Positions 17,551 to 27,493 are shown, numbered from the stretch's first letter. The stretch is 64,000 nucleotides of DNA from Heterotrichella gracilis (GCA_032358255.1 JAULBX010026940.1:310001-374000); one strand, 5' to 3'. The notes: a model not told the origin generated them from the letters alone. A program made the numbers and translations.

Positions 17551-20500
17551 CTGAAAGGCCTAAAAAAATATTTACTTTTTCTACCGGTACTGTTTTGTTT
17601 TAAAGCATTGCCGCAAGCCGGCGAGTTTTTTATAAATAATTATTTACCCAAAGAATATAATGCCGGAAACACCAATTTCGGTATCGTTCAAAATAAAGAA
17701 GGCCTTATTTTTTCTGCTAACAGTGCTGGTGTTTTAATTTACGATGGTTATAGCTGGCGTACCATAAAATTAAATAAGAACGAACCAACGGTTACAAGTA
17801 TTGCTATCTCAAAACAGAACGAGATCTTTATTGGTTGTGATAATGGTGACTTTGGTATATTTAATCGCGACCCGCGTGGCATCTATCGCTTTTTTTCGTT
17901 CAAGGATAACCTTCCCGGAAATTTTAAACCAACGGAACCTATAAAATTTATCTATCCTCTAAATAATAAAATTTATTTTTTATCAGAAGAAGTTTTAATT
18001 GAATATGCAAATGGCGAATTTAAAAACTTTATGCCGGTTAACCGTTTTCACATCCGGCCGCTTATTATGGGCGATCATATTTTTGTAGAAGATATCGATA
18101 ATAATTTTTTAGTGCTTAGCAACGGTATTTTAAAACCGGTAATTAAAAGCGAAGAGTTAGCAACAAATAAATATTACTTTACTTATAAGATAAGCAATAC
18201 ACAATACGCTGTTGGTTTTAGAGGCTTAGGTATTTATACAGCAAATTATAATGCAACAAATCCCGAACTTACAGAGTTTAAGCAAGTAACAAATGCTCCA
18301 TGCAACAAGGAGTTGATAGATGCAGAGATCGTAAATGGTTTCCCGCTTAGTAATGGCAATTTTGTCGTAACTTCAAATAAAGCAGGCGCCTTTATTTTAA
18401 ACAAAGACCTTTCTATCATTAGCAAACTAAACAGTAAAACCGGTATTTATGACGAGAATGTAAAAGGCGGTTATGAAGATGTTAATGGTAATATTTGGTT
18501 GGCTTTAAATTATGGCGTTTCTTTTGTGGAAGTTAAATCTCCATTAAGAAAATTTACGCGTAAAAATGGTATCAATGGCGTTGTTCAATCTTCTGCTGTT
18601 TACAATAACGTTTTGTACATTGCCACAGATAAAGGTGTGTTTTATTTCGATTCAAAAGATTATCTCTTTAAACAACTAAGTGATTTTAACGAGCAAACCT
18701 GGTACATTTTAAATTATCAGAACAAACTATTCTTTTCGGCTAACAGCGGGCTATATGTTTATAATGGTAAAACCATTAAACCGGTGCACCAAAGTGAGTA
18801 TGGCACTATTTATTATATGCTAAACGACCCTTACCAACCCAACGTTTTGTATTGCGGGCACGATAATGGTGTAGATGTTTTAAATATTTCGGGCGAGAAT
18901 ACCAGTTACATAAAAAGTTATATTCTTAATACTGATGTAAGAAGTTTAGCCAGTGACGACAACAAGAATATTTATTTTGGCACAAGCGATAAAGGAATTT
19001 ATTTTTTAAATTATAAGAATTCGTATTTATTGGATTCGTTGCAATTGAAAGATGGATTACCGGATCTTAAAGAGAACTATGTATTTAGCTACAATAGAAG
19101 ATTATTAATAGGAACCGATCCTGGAATCTATTCATTGGAAGAAAGAGCTAACAATAAATTTGTATGTGTAAAAGATCCTAAACTTTGGGATTTGACAAAC
19201 ACCGGGCAAATATTCAGGGCCTCAGAATTTCAAGGTGATATTATTTGCAACCTAAATGATAAGAATTCTATAACGAGTGATTATTCGCACAAAAGCATTT
19301 ATTTAAAAAAACAGGGAGACGGATTTGTAAAAATAAACAGTAGTTTAAACCATTTAAAATATATTAAGGCAAATTTAATAAGTTACGATAGTGCGGGTAA
19401 GCAATTATTTATTTCATGCGATGAAGGCTTGTTTCTTTTGAATGGTGAGTTAAATGACGTAAAAAGAGATTATGCACTTTTTATAAGCAGTGTTGAAGCA
19501 CGTGCAGACACAGTAATACAAAACATATTTGAGTCCAATAAGATCCTGGATCTAAAGATCACTTATTCAAAAAATGATATCAGGATCCTTCCCGGTTTTA
19601 CCAGTTTTGAAGATAATAATTTAACGGAATTTAGTTACTACTTAAAGGGAAAAGAAGACAACTATAGTGACTGGAAAAAAAATAAAGAATTTAAATACGA
19701 TAATTTACACGAAGGAGATTATACTTTTTATTTAAAAGCGCGTAATGCTTTTTCTAACGATATTAAAGAAATTAATTTTTCATTTACCATTCTTTCGCCA
19801 TGGTATCGCACCTATTGGGCTTATGCTTTTTATTTTATCCTTTTCTGTTTATTTATTTATTTGGTGGTGCGCATGTACACCAAACGTTTAAAATCGCAGA
19901 ATATTAAACTGGAAGAGACCGTTAAATTGCGGACTGCAACGATCGAAGAGCAAGTGCATTTATTGGCCGATCAGAAAAAAGAAATTACCGATAGTATCAA
20001 TTATGCGCAACGCATTCAGGAATCTGTTTTACCTTCTTTAAAAGAAATTGATAATACCTATCACGAAGGTTTTATTTTCTTTCAGCCAAAAGATATTGTG
20101 AGCGGCGATTTTTATTGGTTCTTTAAAATAAACAATAACGAATTTTTAATTGCTTGCGCCGATTGCACAGGTCACGGTGTACCGGGCGCGTTTATGAGCA
20201 TGATCTGTTCTAACAAATTATCTGAAGCTTGTTTTGAAACAAATGAACCTGCTAAAATTTTATTTTTAGCTAACAATGCCATTAAAGATGTTTTAAAACA
20301 AAATGTTGAGTCGGATGGAAAATCGAAAGATGGAATGGAAATTGCGCTAATAAAATATAATATTAAGGAAAGAAAAGTTTCTTACACCGGCGCGCATCGC
20401 CCAATGTGGATCATAAAAGCAGGCACTAAAGAATTTGTTGAGGTGAAACCAACAAAAGCGAGCGTGGCAAGTTTTACAGAATACAATTTCGAATACCAGC

Positions 20501-20742
20501 AACACGAACTTACGTTAGAAGTAAATGATTCTATTTACATGACGAGTGACGGTTTCCCTGATCAGTTTGGCGGACCGGATGGAAAAAAATTCATGGCCAA
20601 GAACATGAAAACATTTTTGCAAGAAATTTCTACGCTGCCATCTGAAAAACAAAAAACATTGGTTGCAGATAAAATAAATAACTGGATGGGGCCGCACGAA
20701 CAAGTGGACGATCTTTTGGTTATTGGTTTAAAAATTGTTTGA
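17551..20742 (+). CDS. Two-component-regulator-like sensor with SpoIIE-type serine phosphatase
   Basis: The protein is ~1063 residues with the start chosen here. An N-terminal signal (KGLKKYLLFLPVLFCFKALPQ) can only be included if translation begins at the CTG at 17551; no ATG, GTG or TTG precedes the signal, and the TTG at 17608 would cut it away. Residues ~30-640 contain repeated strands of a two-propeller sensor (NIWLALNYGVS, IYFGTSDKGIYFL). A Y_Y_Y-like Ig domain follows (EFSYYLKGKEDNYSDWKKN), then a membrane helix near 755-775, a coiled coil and a PP2C/SpoIIE phosphatase with SGDFYWF, ADCTGHGVPGAFMSM and TSDGFPDQFGG. It would relay a periplasmic signal to a cytoplasmic phosphatase acting on an unknown anti-sigma-like partner. 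Architecture is firm; start and ligand are uncertain. Confidence 0.85.
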   Translation: MKGLKKYLLFLPVLFCFKALPQAGEFFINNYLPKEYNAGNTNFGIVQNKEGLIFSANSAGVLIYDGYSWRTIKLNKNEPTVTSIAISKQNEIFIGCDNGDFGIFNRDPRGIYRFFSFKDNLPGNFKPTEPIKFIYPLNNKIYFLSEEVLIEYANGEFKNFMPVNRFHIRPLIMGDHIFVEDIDNNFLVLSNGILKPVIKSEELATNKYYFTYKISNTQYAVGFRGLGIYTANYNATNPELTEFKQVTNAPCNKELIDAEIVNGFPLSNGNFVVTSNKAGAFILNKDLSIISKLNSKTGIYDENVKGGYEDVNGNIWLALNYGVSFVEVKSPLRKFTRKNGINGVVQSSAVYNNVLYIATDKGVFYFDSKDYLFKQLSDFNEQTWYILNYQNKLFFSANSGLYVYNGKTIKPVHQSEYGTIYYMLNDPYQPNVLYCGHDNGVDVLNISGENTSYIKSYILNTDVRSLASDDNKNIYFGTSDKGIYFLNYKNSYLLDSLQLKDGLPDLKENYVFSYNRRLLIGTDPGIYSLEERANNKFVCVKDPKLWDLTNTGQIFRASEFQGDIICNLNDKNSITSDYSHKSIYLKKQGDGFVKINSSLNHLKYIKANLISYDSAGKQLFISCDEGLFLLNGELNDVKRDYALFISSVEARADTVIQNIFESNKILDLKITYSKNDIRILPGFTSFEDNNLTEFSYYLKGKEDNYSDWKKNKEFKYDNLHEGDYTFYLKARNAFSNDIKEINFSFTILSPWYRTYWAYAFYFILFCLFIYLVVRMYTKRLKSQNIKLEETVKLRTATIEEQVHLLADQKKEITDSINYAQRIQESVLPSLKEIDNTYHEGFIFFQPKDIVSGDFYWFFKINNNEFLIACADCTGHGVPGAFMSMICSNKLSEACFETNEPAKILFLANNAIKDVLKQNVESDGKSKDGMEIALIKYNIKERKVSYTGAHRPMWIIKAGTKEFVEVKPTKASVASFTEYNFEYQQHELTLEVNDSIYMTSDGFPDQFGGPDGKKFMAKNMKTFLQEISTLPSEKQKTLVADKINNWMGPHEQVDDLLVIGLKIV

Positions 20743-20748
20743 TCTTAA

Positions 20749-21342
20749 ATGAAAATCATTTTCGCCTCTTCTAACAAGAACAAGATAAAAGAAATTAAAG
20801 CCTTGTTGCCTTCTCGTTTTGAACTGTTGGGATTAGAAGATGTTGGAATAACTGAGGACATTCCCGAACCGGGCGTAACTATAAAAGAAAATTCTTTTTT
20901 AAAGGCACAATACGTTTTAAATTTTTTGAAAAAGAAAAACGAGAGCGTTGCGGTATTTGCAGATGACAGCGGACTGGAAGTTTTAGCTTTGAGCAATGCG
21001 CCAGGCGTTTATAGTGCAAGATATGCTGGAACTCCAAAAAATGACGAAGCCAACAATAAAAAATTAATGGAAGAACTAAAATTAGTTACCGATCGAAAAG
21101 CACGTTTTGTAACAGTCATCACTTTAATTTTAAACGGAGAGATACATTATTTTGAAGGAGAAATAAAAGGAACTATTTCTTACGAAAAAAGAGGCACTAA
21201 CGGTTTTGGCTATGACCCATTATTTATTCCACAAGGCTATAGAAGTACGTTTGCCGAATTAAGCGCGGAAACAAAAAATACAATTAGTCACAGGGCTTTA
21301 GCGGTAAAAAAATTAATTGAGTTTTTGAAAACGCAAAACTAG
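20749..21342 (+). CDS. rdgB: Non-canonical purine NTP pyrophosphatase (RdgB/HAM1)
   Basis: The 197-residue enzyme hydrolyses dITP, ITP and XTP to monophosphates, keeping deaminated purines out of nucleic acids. Signature segments are IIFASSNKNKIKEIKALL at the N-terminus, VFADDSGLEVLALSNAPGVYSARYAG, TNGFGYDPLFIP, and AELSAETKNTISHRALA, including the metal and base-binding residues. It starts six bases after the phosphatase gene, so it may share its transcript, and is convergent with rsgA downstream. Confidence 0.95.
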   Translation: MKIIFASSNKNKIKEIKALLPSRFELLGLEDVGITEDIPEPGVTIKENSFLKAQYVLNFLKKKNESVAVFADDSGLEVLALSNAPGVYSARYAGTPKNDEANNKKLMEELKLVTDRKARFVTVITLILNGEIHYFEGEIKGTISYEKRGTNGFGYDPLFIPQGYRSTFAELSAETKNTISHRALAVKKLIEFLKTQN

Positions 21343-21366
21343 AAACCCGAAACAAGGAACCCGGAA

Positions 21367-22299
21367 TTATTTAACCTCCCATTCCTTCCAATCCATTTCT
21401 TCGCCATTTAAGATTCCCAAATAACTTTGGTAACGCTCCTCGCTTATTTCACCGCTCTCAACAGCGGCCATAATAGCACATTTAGGTTCATTCACATGTA
21501 AACAGTTATTGAATTTACAATCGTTCATGCGATCGCGTATCTCGGGAAAATAATGACCAACTTCTTCTTTTTTCATCTCCACCAAACCCAATTCTTTTAT
21601 ACCGGGGCTATCAATAATACTTCCGCCAAAATCTAAAGAATGTAATTCTGCAAATGTAGTAGTGTGCATTCCCTTTGCGTGAGCAGAAGAAATTTCTCCG
21701 GTTTTAAGATCTAAGCCTGGCTGCAATGCATTTATAAAAGTAGATTTTCCAACACCAGAATGGCCGGCAATTAAAGTTACTTTATCTTTAAATAATTCTT
21801 CTAATTTTTTTATTTGTTTTGGATCGTAACTACTAACTTCAAAACATTCGTAACCAACTTTTGTATAAATGTCTATAGTTTGTTTTTGAATTTCTAAAAG
21901 CTCCTCATTCAACAGGTCACATTTATTAAAAATAATTTTTGCAGGAATGCGATACGCTTCTGCAGTAACTAGAAACCTGTCCATAAAACCCAAACTTGTT
22001 CTGGGCGAAACCAAAGTGGCAATTAAAACGGCCTGGTCTAAATTACTCGCCAAAATTTGAGATTGTTTACTCAGGTTAATAGATTTGCGAATAATGTAAT
22101 TTTTGCGGGGATGGATCTTAACAATATTTGCTTCGTTATTATCCTCCAACTCATAATCAACAATATCACCCACCGCAATTGGGTTGGTAGTTTTCCTTCC
22201 CTCCAGTCTAACCTTACCTTTTAATCGACAAAGTTGCACTATATCATTTGTTTTTACCAAATAACTGCTTCCCGTTGATTTTATTACTACTCCCTGCAT
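21367..22299 (-). CDS. rsgA: Small ribosomal subunit biogenesis GTPase RsgA
   Basis: RsgA is a circularly permuted GTPase that assists late 30S subunit maturation. The 310-residue protein shows an N-terminal OB fold, G4 (FNKCDLL) ahead of G1 (GHSGVGKSTFIN) and G3 (DSPGIKELGL), the order typical of the permutation. The C-terminal zinc-binding region has Cys and His ligands in NDCKFNNCLHVNEPKCA. The gene is convergent with rdgB and divergent from the thiolase gene. Nothing is unusual. Confidence 0.95.
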   Translation of the reverse strand: MQGVVIKSTGSSYLVKTNDIVQLCRLKGKVRLEGRKTTNPIAVGDIVDYELEDNNEANIVKIHPRKNYIIRKSINLSKQSQILASNLDQAVLIATLVSPRTSLGFMDRFLVTAEAYRIPAKIIFNKCDLLNEELLEIQKQTIDIYTKVGYECFEVSSYDPKQIKKLEELFKDKVTLIAGHSGVGKSTFINALQPGLDLKTGEISSAHAKGMHTTTFAELHSLDFGGSIIDSPGIKELGLVEMKKEEVGHYFPEIRDRMNDCKFNNCLHVNEPKCAIMAAVESGEISEERYQSYLGILNGEEMDWKEWEVK

Positions 22300-22418
22300 A
22301 ATTTAACAGCCCGAAAATACTTAAAAATACTTTAAAAACTGTTTACAACATTTAACGTAATTCTTATAATTAAAATGCTAATTTAGGCGCGTTTAATAAA
22401 ACTAAAACGATTAAAGAA

Positions 22419-23597
22419 ATGAAGGAAGTATATATAGTTTCAGCAGTGAGAACAGCAATGGGTTCCTTTGGTGGAACATTAGCCGGTGTATCGGCTACTC
22501 AATTAGGTGCCGTTGCAATTAAAGGCGCTTTAGCCAAAATTAATTTAGATGGCAAAGTAGTTAACGAAGTGTATATGGGCTCTGTAATGCAGGCCAATCT
22601 TGGGCAAGCGCCCGCGCGTCAAGCTGCTAAGTTTGCAGGTTTGCCCGATGGTGTAATTTGCACAACCGTAAATAAAGTTTGCGCAAGCGGTATGAAATCA
22701 ATTATGTTAGCTGCACAAAGTATTATGTTGGGCGAGAATGATATTGTTGTTGCTGGTGGAATGGAGAACATGAGTTCTGTTCCTTTTTATTCTGACAGCA
22801 CACGTTGGGGCGCAAAATATGGTAACGCTACGTTGATCGATGGTTTAGCGAAAGATGGTTTAACCGATGTTTACGGCAATGTGCCAATGGGTAATTGCGC
22901 AGAGCTTTGTGCTAAAGACCATAAATTTACACGCGAAGAACAAGATGCTTTCGCTATTGAATCCTACAAACGTTCAGCTGCAGCTTGGACAGCCGGAAAA
23001 TTTAAAAACGAAGTTGTGCCTGTAACTGTAAAAACAAAAAAAGGTGATGTTGAATTTGCAGAAGACGAAGAATATAAAAATGTAAATTTTGAAAAGATCC
23101 CAACCTTAAAACCGGTTTTTCAAAAAGATGGAACTGTAACTGCTGCTAATGCAAGTACCATGAATGACGGGGCTGCGGCTTTAGTATTAATGAGCAAAGA
23201 AAAAGCAGAAGAATTAGGATTAAAACCATTAGCAAAAATTAAAGGTTTTGCAGATGCAGAACAAGCGCCGGAGTGGTTTACAACTACGCCAAGTTTAGCG
23301 GTACCAAAAGCCGTTGAAAAAGCTGGTCTAAAAATGGGCGATATTAATTATTACGAATTAAACGAGGCCTTTAGCGTAGTTGGTTTGGCAAATATTAAAA
23401 TGATGAACCTTGATGCTTCTAAAGTAAACGTTAATGGTGGTGCGGTTTCTTTGGGTCACCCATTAGGGGCAAGTGGTGCTCGTATTATTGTTACTTTAAT
23501 TAATGTATTAAAACAAAACAATGCAAAATATGGTGCTGCAGGCATTTGTAACGGCGGCGGCGGTGCCAGCGCTATGGTAATTGAAAACGTAAATTAA
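22419..23597 (+). CDS. atoB: Acetyl-CoA C-acetyltransferase (thiolase)
   Basis: The 392-residue cytosolic enzyme condenses or cleaves acetoacetyl-CoA. The nucleophilic cysteine lies in NKVCASGMKSIMLA near residue 88. Other thiolase signatures are NASTMNDGAAALVLM, NGGAVSLGHPLGASGARI with the catalytic His, and the C-terminal GICNGGGGASAMVIE with the second active-site Cys. Length and motifs fit biosynthetic or degradative acetyl-CoA acetyltransferases; the exact role (atoB, phaA or fadA-like) cannot be separated by sequence reading alone. A strong terminator follows. Confidence 0.9.
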   Translation: MKEVYIVSAVRTAMGSFGGTLAGVSATQLGAVAIKGALAKINLDGKVVNEVYMGSVMQANLGQAPARQAAKFAGLPDGVICTTVNKVCASGMKSIMLAAQSIMLGENDIVVAGGMENMSSVPFYSDSTRWGAKYGNATLIDGLAKDGLTDVYGNVPMGNCAELCAKDHKFTREEQDAFAIESYKRSAAAWTAGKFKNEVVPVTVKTKKGDVEFAEDEEYKNVNFEKIPTLKPVFQKDGTVTAANASTMNDGAAALVLMSKEKAEELGLKPLAKIKGFADAEQAPEWFTTTPSLAVPKAVEKAGLKMGDINYYELNEAFSVVGLANIKMMNLDASKVNVNGGAVSLGHPLGASGARIIVTLINVLKQNNAKYGAAGICNGGGGASAMVIENVN

Positions 23598-23616
23598 AAA
23601 AAGCATATTTTTAAAG

Positions 23617-23648
23617 AGCCCTTTTGGTAATTCCGAAAGGGCTTTTTT
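23617..23648 (+). terminator. Rho-independent terminator after the thiolase gene
   Basis: AGCCCTTT (23617-23624) pairs with AAAGGGCT (23636-23643) and is followed by a T-run to 23648. It lies 20 bases after the thiolase stop. Confidence 0.85.
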
Positions 23649-23744
23649 ATTTTCTAATAAAATGCATTTTTATACATTTTTGTTTACATTTAGTCCCTCA
23701 TACAAAACCCGGAATCTCCAATTAAAAACAAATAATCTCTTTTT

Positions 23745-24827
23745 ATGAAATCTACAGCTTTAACAAACAAACACATTGCTTTAGGCGCTAAAATGGTTCC
23801 TTTTGCAGGATATAATATGCCTGTTTCTTATACTGGCTTAAATGAAGAGCATCAAATCGTGCGCACAGGCGTTGGTGTTTTTGACGTGAGTCATATGGGC
23901 GAATTTATTTTAAAAGGACCTCATGCTTTTGATCTTATTCAAAAAGTAACCAGTAATGATGTTGCAGTTTTAACAGATGGCAAAGCGCAGTATTCGTGTC
24001 TTCCAAACGCTGATGGCGGCATTGTGGATGACCTTTTGGTATACAGAATTGATGCTCAAAGCTATTTATTGGTTGTAAATGCAAGTAATATTGAAAAAGA
24101 CTGGAATTGGATAAAAAAACACGATACCTGGAACGTGGATATGAAGAATATTTCCGAAGACACGTCTTTATTGGCTGTTCAAGGCCCTAAAGCCATTAAT
24201 ACGCTCCAAAAATTAACCGATGTTAAACTGGCCGACATTCCTTATTATTCCTTTGCCAAAGGCAAATTTGCAGGTATTGATAACGTGGTATTAAGCAACA
24301 CAGGGTATACCGGTGCTGGTGGGTTTGAATTGTATTTTGACAATAAACATGCCGAAGCCATATGGGATGCGGTTTTTAAAGCCGGTGAAGAATTTAACAT
24401 TAAGCCAATTGGCCTTGGAGCCCGCGATACGCTTCGCTTAGAGATGGGTTTTTGTTTGTATGGTAATGACATAGATGATACAACCTCCCCAATTGAAGCG
24501 GGTTTAGGATGGATAACAAAATTTAACAAGGACTTCACTAACAAGGCTAATATAGAACAACAAAAGTTGCAGGGTGTTGCAAAAAAACTGGTTGGTTTTG
24601 AAATGATCGACCGTGGTATTCCCCGTCATGATTATCCAATTGCCGATGCAAGTGGCGCCATTATTGGGAAAGTAACATCGGGCACACAATCCCCAACTTT
24701 AAATAAAGCTATAGGTTTGGGTTATGTTAAGACCGAATTTTCGAAGCCGGATAGCGAGATATTTATTGTAATTCGCGATAAACCCATCAAAGCAAAGGTT
24801 TGCAAGATCCCATTTTTAAAAAAGTAG
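23745..24827 (+). CDS. gcvT: Glycine cleavage system aminomethyltransferase (T protein)
   Basis: GcvT transfers the methylene of the aminomethyl-lipoyl H protein to tetrahydrofolate, releasing ammonia. The 360-residue protein has the family blocks [80 protein letters not shown] and a C-terminal [19 protein letters not shown]. The gene stands alone here; gcvP is 5.6 kb downstream in the same direction, and gcvH was not seen. Confidence 0.95.
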   Translation: MKSTALTNKHIALGAKMVPFAGYNMPVSYTGLNEEHQIVRTGVGVFDVSHMGEFILKGPHAFDLIQKVTSNDVAVLTDGKAQYSCLPNADGGIVDDLLVYRIDAQSYLLVVNASNIEKDWNWIKKHDTWNVDMKNISEDTSLLAVQGPKAINTLQKLTDVKLADIPYYSFAKGKFAGIDNVVLSNTGYTGAGGFELYFDNKHAEAIWDAVFKAGEEFNIKPIGLGARDTLRLEMGFCLYGNDIDDTTSPIEAGLGWITKFNKDFTNKANIEQQKLQGVAKKLVGFEMIDRGIPRHDYPIADASGAIIGKVTSGTQSPTLNKAIGLGYVKTEFSKPDSEIFIVIRDKPIKAKVCKIPFLKK

Positions 24828-25002
24828 ATATTTTTCCGTATTTATTTTGAAACTTTTTAAATTTTGCCTCGTAAACAACGGTGTGCTAAGTACAAAAAAC
24901 ACTCAATATTCTAGGGAAATGCGTTCAATTATGTTTTTTTGCCCTTTATCGATTATTTTGTGTTTTTAATCTAAAAAGTGATGAATTAACGAGAATTATT
25001 AA

Positions 25003-25010
25003 TAAATTTG
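25003..25010 (+). promoter_or_regulatory. Possible promoter -7 box
   Basis: TAAATTTG at 25003-25010 matches the Bacteroidota -7 consensus, but it lies only 8 bases before the ATG at 25019. If it is used, the messenger would be nearly leaderless. The 190 bases between gcvT and this gene otherwise hold nothing recognisable. Confidence 0.35.
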
Positions 25011-25018
25011 ATTAACCC

Positions 25019-25924
25019 ATGAAAAAATTTATACTCATTTTATTTTTTACTTCATCAATAGGATTCTCGCAATCCCAAACTTTTGAAGTAAATCCAGCCA
25101 ATGGGAAGGATACAATTAATAAGATTGATCCGGATGGCAAAAAGCAAGGTAAATGGATCCTTTTTGGAAGACATAAACCGGGAACCTGTTATGCTCCTGA
25201 AGCAAAAGTGGAAGAAGGAAAATATCAGGATAACAGAAAAGCGGGTATTTGGGTTGAGTTCTTTTGCAATGGTAACATGCGCAATAAGCTAACCTTCACA
25301 AATGGCCGTCCTGATGGATACGCTATCATGTATCACGAGAATGGAAAAATTTCTGAAGAAGGAAACTGGAAGAACAACCGTTGGGTAGGTAACTATAAAT
25401 TATATTACGACAATGGACAAGTTCAACATGAGTTTGCTTTTAACGCAAGCGGAAAACGTGAAGGTGCACAAAAATATTTTTACGATAACGGTCAATTAGC
25501 TATCGAAGGAAACTTCGCTGCAGGTAAAGAAGCCGGTTTAATAAAAGAATATTATGAGAACGGAGACATTAAAGCAGAAAAGAATTTTGCGGATGGAAAT
25601 GTGGATGTGGCTTCTATAAAAGAATACCAACCTAAAAAACCATTAGTAGCAAAATCAGATGTACCTGCTGAGAACGCTCCAAAAGTAATTGTTAAACCAG
25701 ATGAAAAACCAAACGAGGCAGTTAAAAAAGGTGCCGGACCAATGGTATTAAATGGACAACAAACTTTATATAACAAGAACAAACAAATTACAAAAGACGG
25801 TGTGTTTAAAGACAATCGTTTTATGGATGGTAAAGCATATATCTATGATGATAATGGAATCTTAACACGTATTGCGGTTTACAAAGGCGGAATTTACGTC
25901 GGCGACACGCAGGTTGAGAACTAA
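25019..25924 (+). CDS. Secreted MORN-variant (YwqK-like) repeat protein
   Basis: The 301-residue product has a signal peptide ending GFSQSQ. Residues ~35-195 hold about seven MORN_2-type repeats of the form YDNGQLAIEGNFAAGKEAG, and one or two more occur after a Pro/Lys-rich spacer (residues ~205-240). Such beta-hairpin repeat proteins are often labelled YwqK-family antitoxins in databases, but there is no toxin gene here and the protein is exported, so I do not claim that role. A periplasmic or surface scaffold function is possible. The gene has its own terminator. Confidence 0.8.
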   Translation: MKKFILILFFTSSIGFSQSQTFEVNPANGKDTINKIDPDGKKQGKWILFGRHKPGTCYAPEAKVEEGKYQDNRKAGIWVEFFCNGNMRNKLTFTNGRPDGYAIMYHENGKISEEGNWKNNRWVGNYKLYYDNGQVQHEFAFNASGKREGAQKYFYDNGQLAIEGNFAAGKEAGLIKEYYENGDIKAEKNFADGNVDVASIKEYQPKKPLVAKSDVPAENAPKVIVKPDEKPNEAVKKGAGPMVLNGQQTLYNKNKQITKDGVFKDNRFMDGKAYIYDDNGILTRIAVYKGGIYVGDTQVEN

Positions 25925-25932
25925 AAAATTTA

Positions 25933-25958
25933 AAGGCGCTTTTACAGCGCCTTTTTTA
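25933..25958 (+). terminator. Rho-independent terminator
   Basis: AAGGCGCT (25933-25940) and AGCGCCTT (25945-25952) form a perfect 8-base stem with a 4-base loop, followed by a T-run. It lies eight bases after the MORN gene stop. Confidence 0.85.
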
Positions 25959-26013
25959 TTTCCTCCTCATTTAAAAATTAATCTTATTTTTGTAGCCTGT
26001 TATTTAAAATTAT

Positions 26014-26090
26014 GGGGGATTAGCTCATTTGGCTAGAGCGCTTCGCTGGCAGTGAAGAGGTGATCGGTTCGAATCCGATATTCTCCACCA
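26014..26090 (+). tRNA. tRNA-Ala (anticodon GGC)
   Basis: The cloverleaf is complete: acceptor GGGGGAT pairs with ATTCTCC (two G-U pairs), D arm GCTC/GAGC, anticodon stem CTTCG/TGAAG around loop CTGGCAG with anticodon GGC, and T arm ATCGG/CCGAT with TTCGAAT loop. CCA is encoded at 26088-26090. It reads Ala codons GCC and GCU. Confidence 0.95.
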
Positions 26091-26103
26091 TTATTTTTTC
26101 ATC

Positions 26104-26132
26104 AAAAGCCCAATTAACCTCCGGGCTTTTTT
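26104..26132 (+). terminator. Rho-independent terminator of the tRNA
   Basis: AAAAGCCC (26104-26111) pairs with GGGCTTTT (26123-26130) and is followed by T residues. It lies 14 bases after the tRNA and 12 bases before the helicase ATG, so the helicase either starts within read-through or has a promoter inside this short gap. Confidence 0.75.
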
Positions 26133-26143
26133 ATTTTTATACT

Positions 26144-27457
26144 ATGAGTTTTACGAAGATCCTTTCTCTCTTTAAAATAGATGCATTGAATGAAATGCAA
26201 ACTGCAACGATAGATGCAATTGCAAAACCAAACGATGTAGTGTTGATCTCTCCAACAGGCTCTGGAAAAACGTTGGCTTTTCTTTTACCTCTTGTAGAAA
26301 TGTTGGACAAAGAAAAAGAAGGCGTGCAGGTCTTGATCTTGGTTCCTACAAGAGAGTTGGCCTTGCAAATAGAACAGGTGTTTAAACAAATGAGCACCGG
26401 TTTTAAAGTTAATACCTGTTATGGTGGCCACGATGTAAAAATTGAAAAGAATAATTTACAACATCCGCCGGCCTTGCTAATTGGCACTCCCGGAAGGATA
26501 GCTCATCACTTAAGAAAACAGAATTTAACGACGAAAGATGTGCATACATTAATTTTAGATGAATTTGATAAATCGTTAGAGGCAGGTTTTCATGAAGAGA
26601 TGTCGTTCATCATTAAAAGCAGCGCGCGTATAAAAAAACGCATTTTAACTTCGGCAACACCGCTAAAAGAAATTCCAGATTTTGTTGGATTAAAAAAATA
26701 CGAAGAATTAAATTATACAACTAACAAGCAGGAAGAAAAAGAAACATTACAGGTAAAAACTGTAAGAGTTGTTGGCGACGATAAATTAGAAGCCTTAATG
26801 TTGTTGATCAGCAAAACAGGCAACCGATCAACGATGGTATTTTGTAATCATCGCGATGCTGTGAATAGAATTAGTGAGCAACTACAATTTCATAAAGTAG
26901 AACATGGCACTTATCATGGCGGACTCGAACAAATAGATAGAGAGAAAACGCTGATTAAATTACGCAACGGCAGCACCAATTTATTAATTACCACCGACCT
27001 TGCCGCTCGCGGACTAGATATACCTGAGATAGAAGCGGTGATACATTACCAGTTGCCAACTACCGAAGATGCCATGATCCACAGAAATGGAAGAACGGCA
27101 AGAATGCACGCAACAGGTACAGTTTATTTTTTATTGGATGTGGATGATCATTTACCACCATTTTTAGAAATTACACCAGAAGAAGAAACGTTGCCAACTA
27201 AATTTGTTGCGCCTAAACCCGGTAAATGGAAAACACTTTATATTGCTGCAGGTAAAAAAGATAAAATAAATAAAATGGATATTGTAGGTGTCCTTTTGCA
27301 AAAAGGTAATTTACAAAAAGAGGAAGTTGGAAAAATAGAGGTGTTGGATCACTCGGCCTATGTGGCCATTAGCGCTGATAAAATAAATAACACAGTAAAA
27401 TTAATTAGCGAAGAAAAAATAAAGGGCAAAAAAATTAAAGTTCAGATCTCAACCTAA
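26144..27457 (+). CDS. DEAD-box RNA helicase with DbpA-type C-terminal RNA-binding domain
   Basis: The 437-residue protein starts at the ATG at 26144 (MSFTKILSLFKI); upstream codons of the same frame run through the tRNA and are not used. Motifs in order are I SPTGSGKTLAF, Ia VPTRELALQ, Ib GTPGR, II LILDEFDK (DEFD instead of DEAD), III TSAT, IV MVFCNHRD, V TTDLAARGLDIPE and VI HRNGRTAR. The last ~70 residues (GKWKTLYIAAGKKDKINK to the end) match the DbpA RNA-binding fold that in E. coli targets 23S rRNA helix 92. A role in 50S assembly is inferred from that tail. The altered motif II and motif VI (Asn in place of Ile and Ala in place of Gly of HRIGRTGR) are unusual. Confidence 0.88.
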   Translation: MSFTKILSLFKIDALNEMQTATIDAIAKPNDVVLISPTGSGKTLAFLLPLVEMLDKEKEGVQVLILVPTRELALQIEQVFKQMSTGFKVNTCYGGHDVKIEKNNLQHPPALLIGTPGRIAHHLRKQNLTTKDVHTLILDEFDKSLEAGFHEEMSFIIKSSARIKKRILTSATPLKEIPDFVGLKKYEELNYTTNKQEEKETLQVKTVRVVGDDKLEALMLLISKTGNRSTMVFCNHRDAVNRISEQLQFHKVEHGTYHGGLEQIDREKTLIKLRNGSTNLLITTDLAARGLDIPEIEAVIHYQLPTTEDAMIHRNGRTARMHATGTVYFLLDVDDHLPPFLEITPEEETLPTKFVAPKPGKWKTLYIAAGKKDKINKMDIVGVLLQKGNLQKEEVGKIEVLDHSAYVAISADKINNTVKLISEEKIKGKKIKVQIST

Positions 27458-27460
27458 AAC

Positions 27461-27493
27461 AAAAAAGCCTTAGAAATTTTCTAAGGCTTTTTT
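27461..27493. terminator. Bidirectional terminator between convergent genes
   Basis: A near-perfect inverted repeat has arms AAAAAAGCCTTAGAAA (27461-27476) and TTTCTAAGGCTTTTTT (27478-27493). The A-run on one side and T-run on the other let it serve both the helicase and the convergent minus-strand gene. Confidence 0.8.

Noticed and set aside
25019-25924. Antitoxin of a toxin-antitoxin pair
   Set aside because: MORN-variant proteins are often named YwqK antitoxins, but this one has a signal peptide and there is no toxin-like gene next to it.
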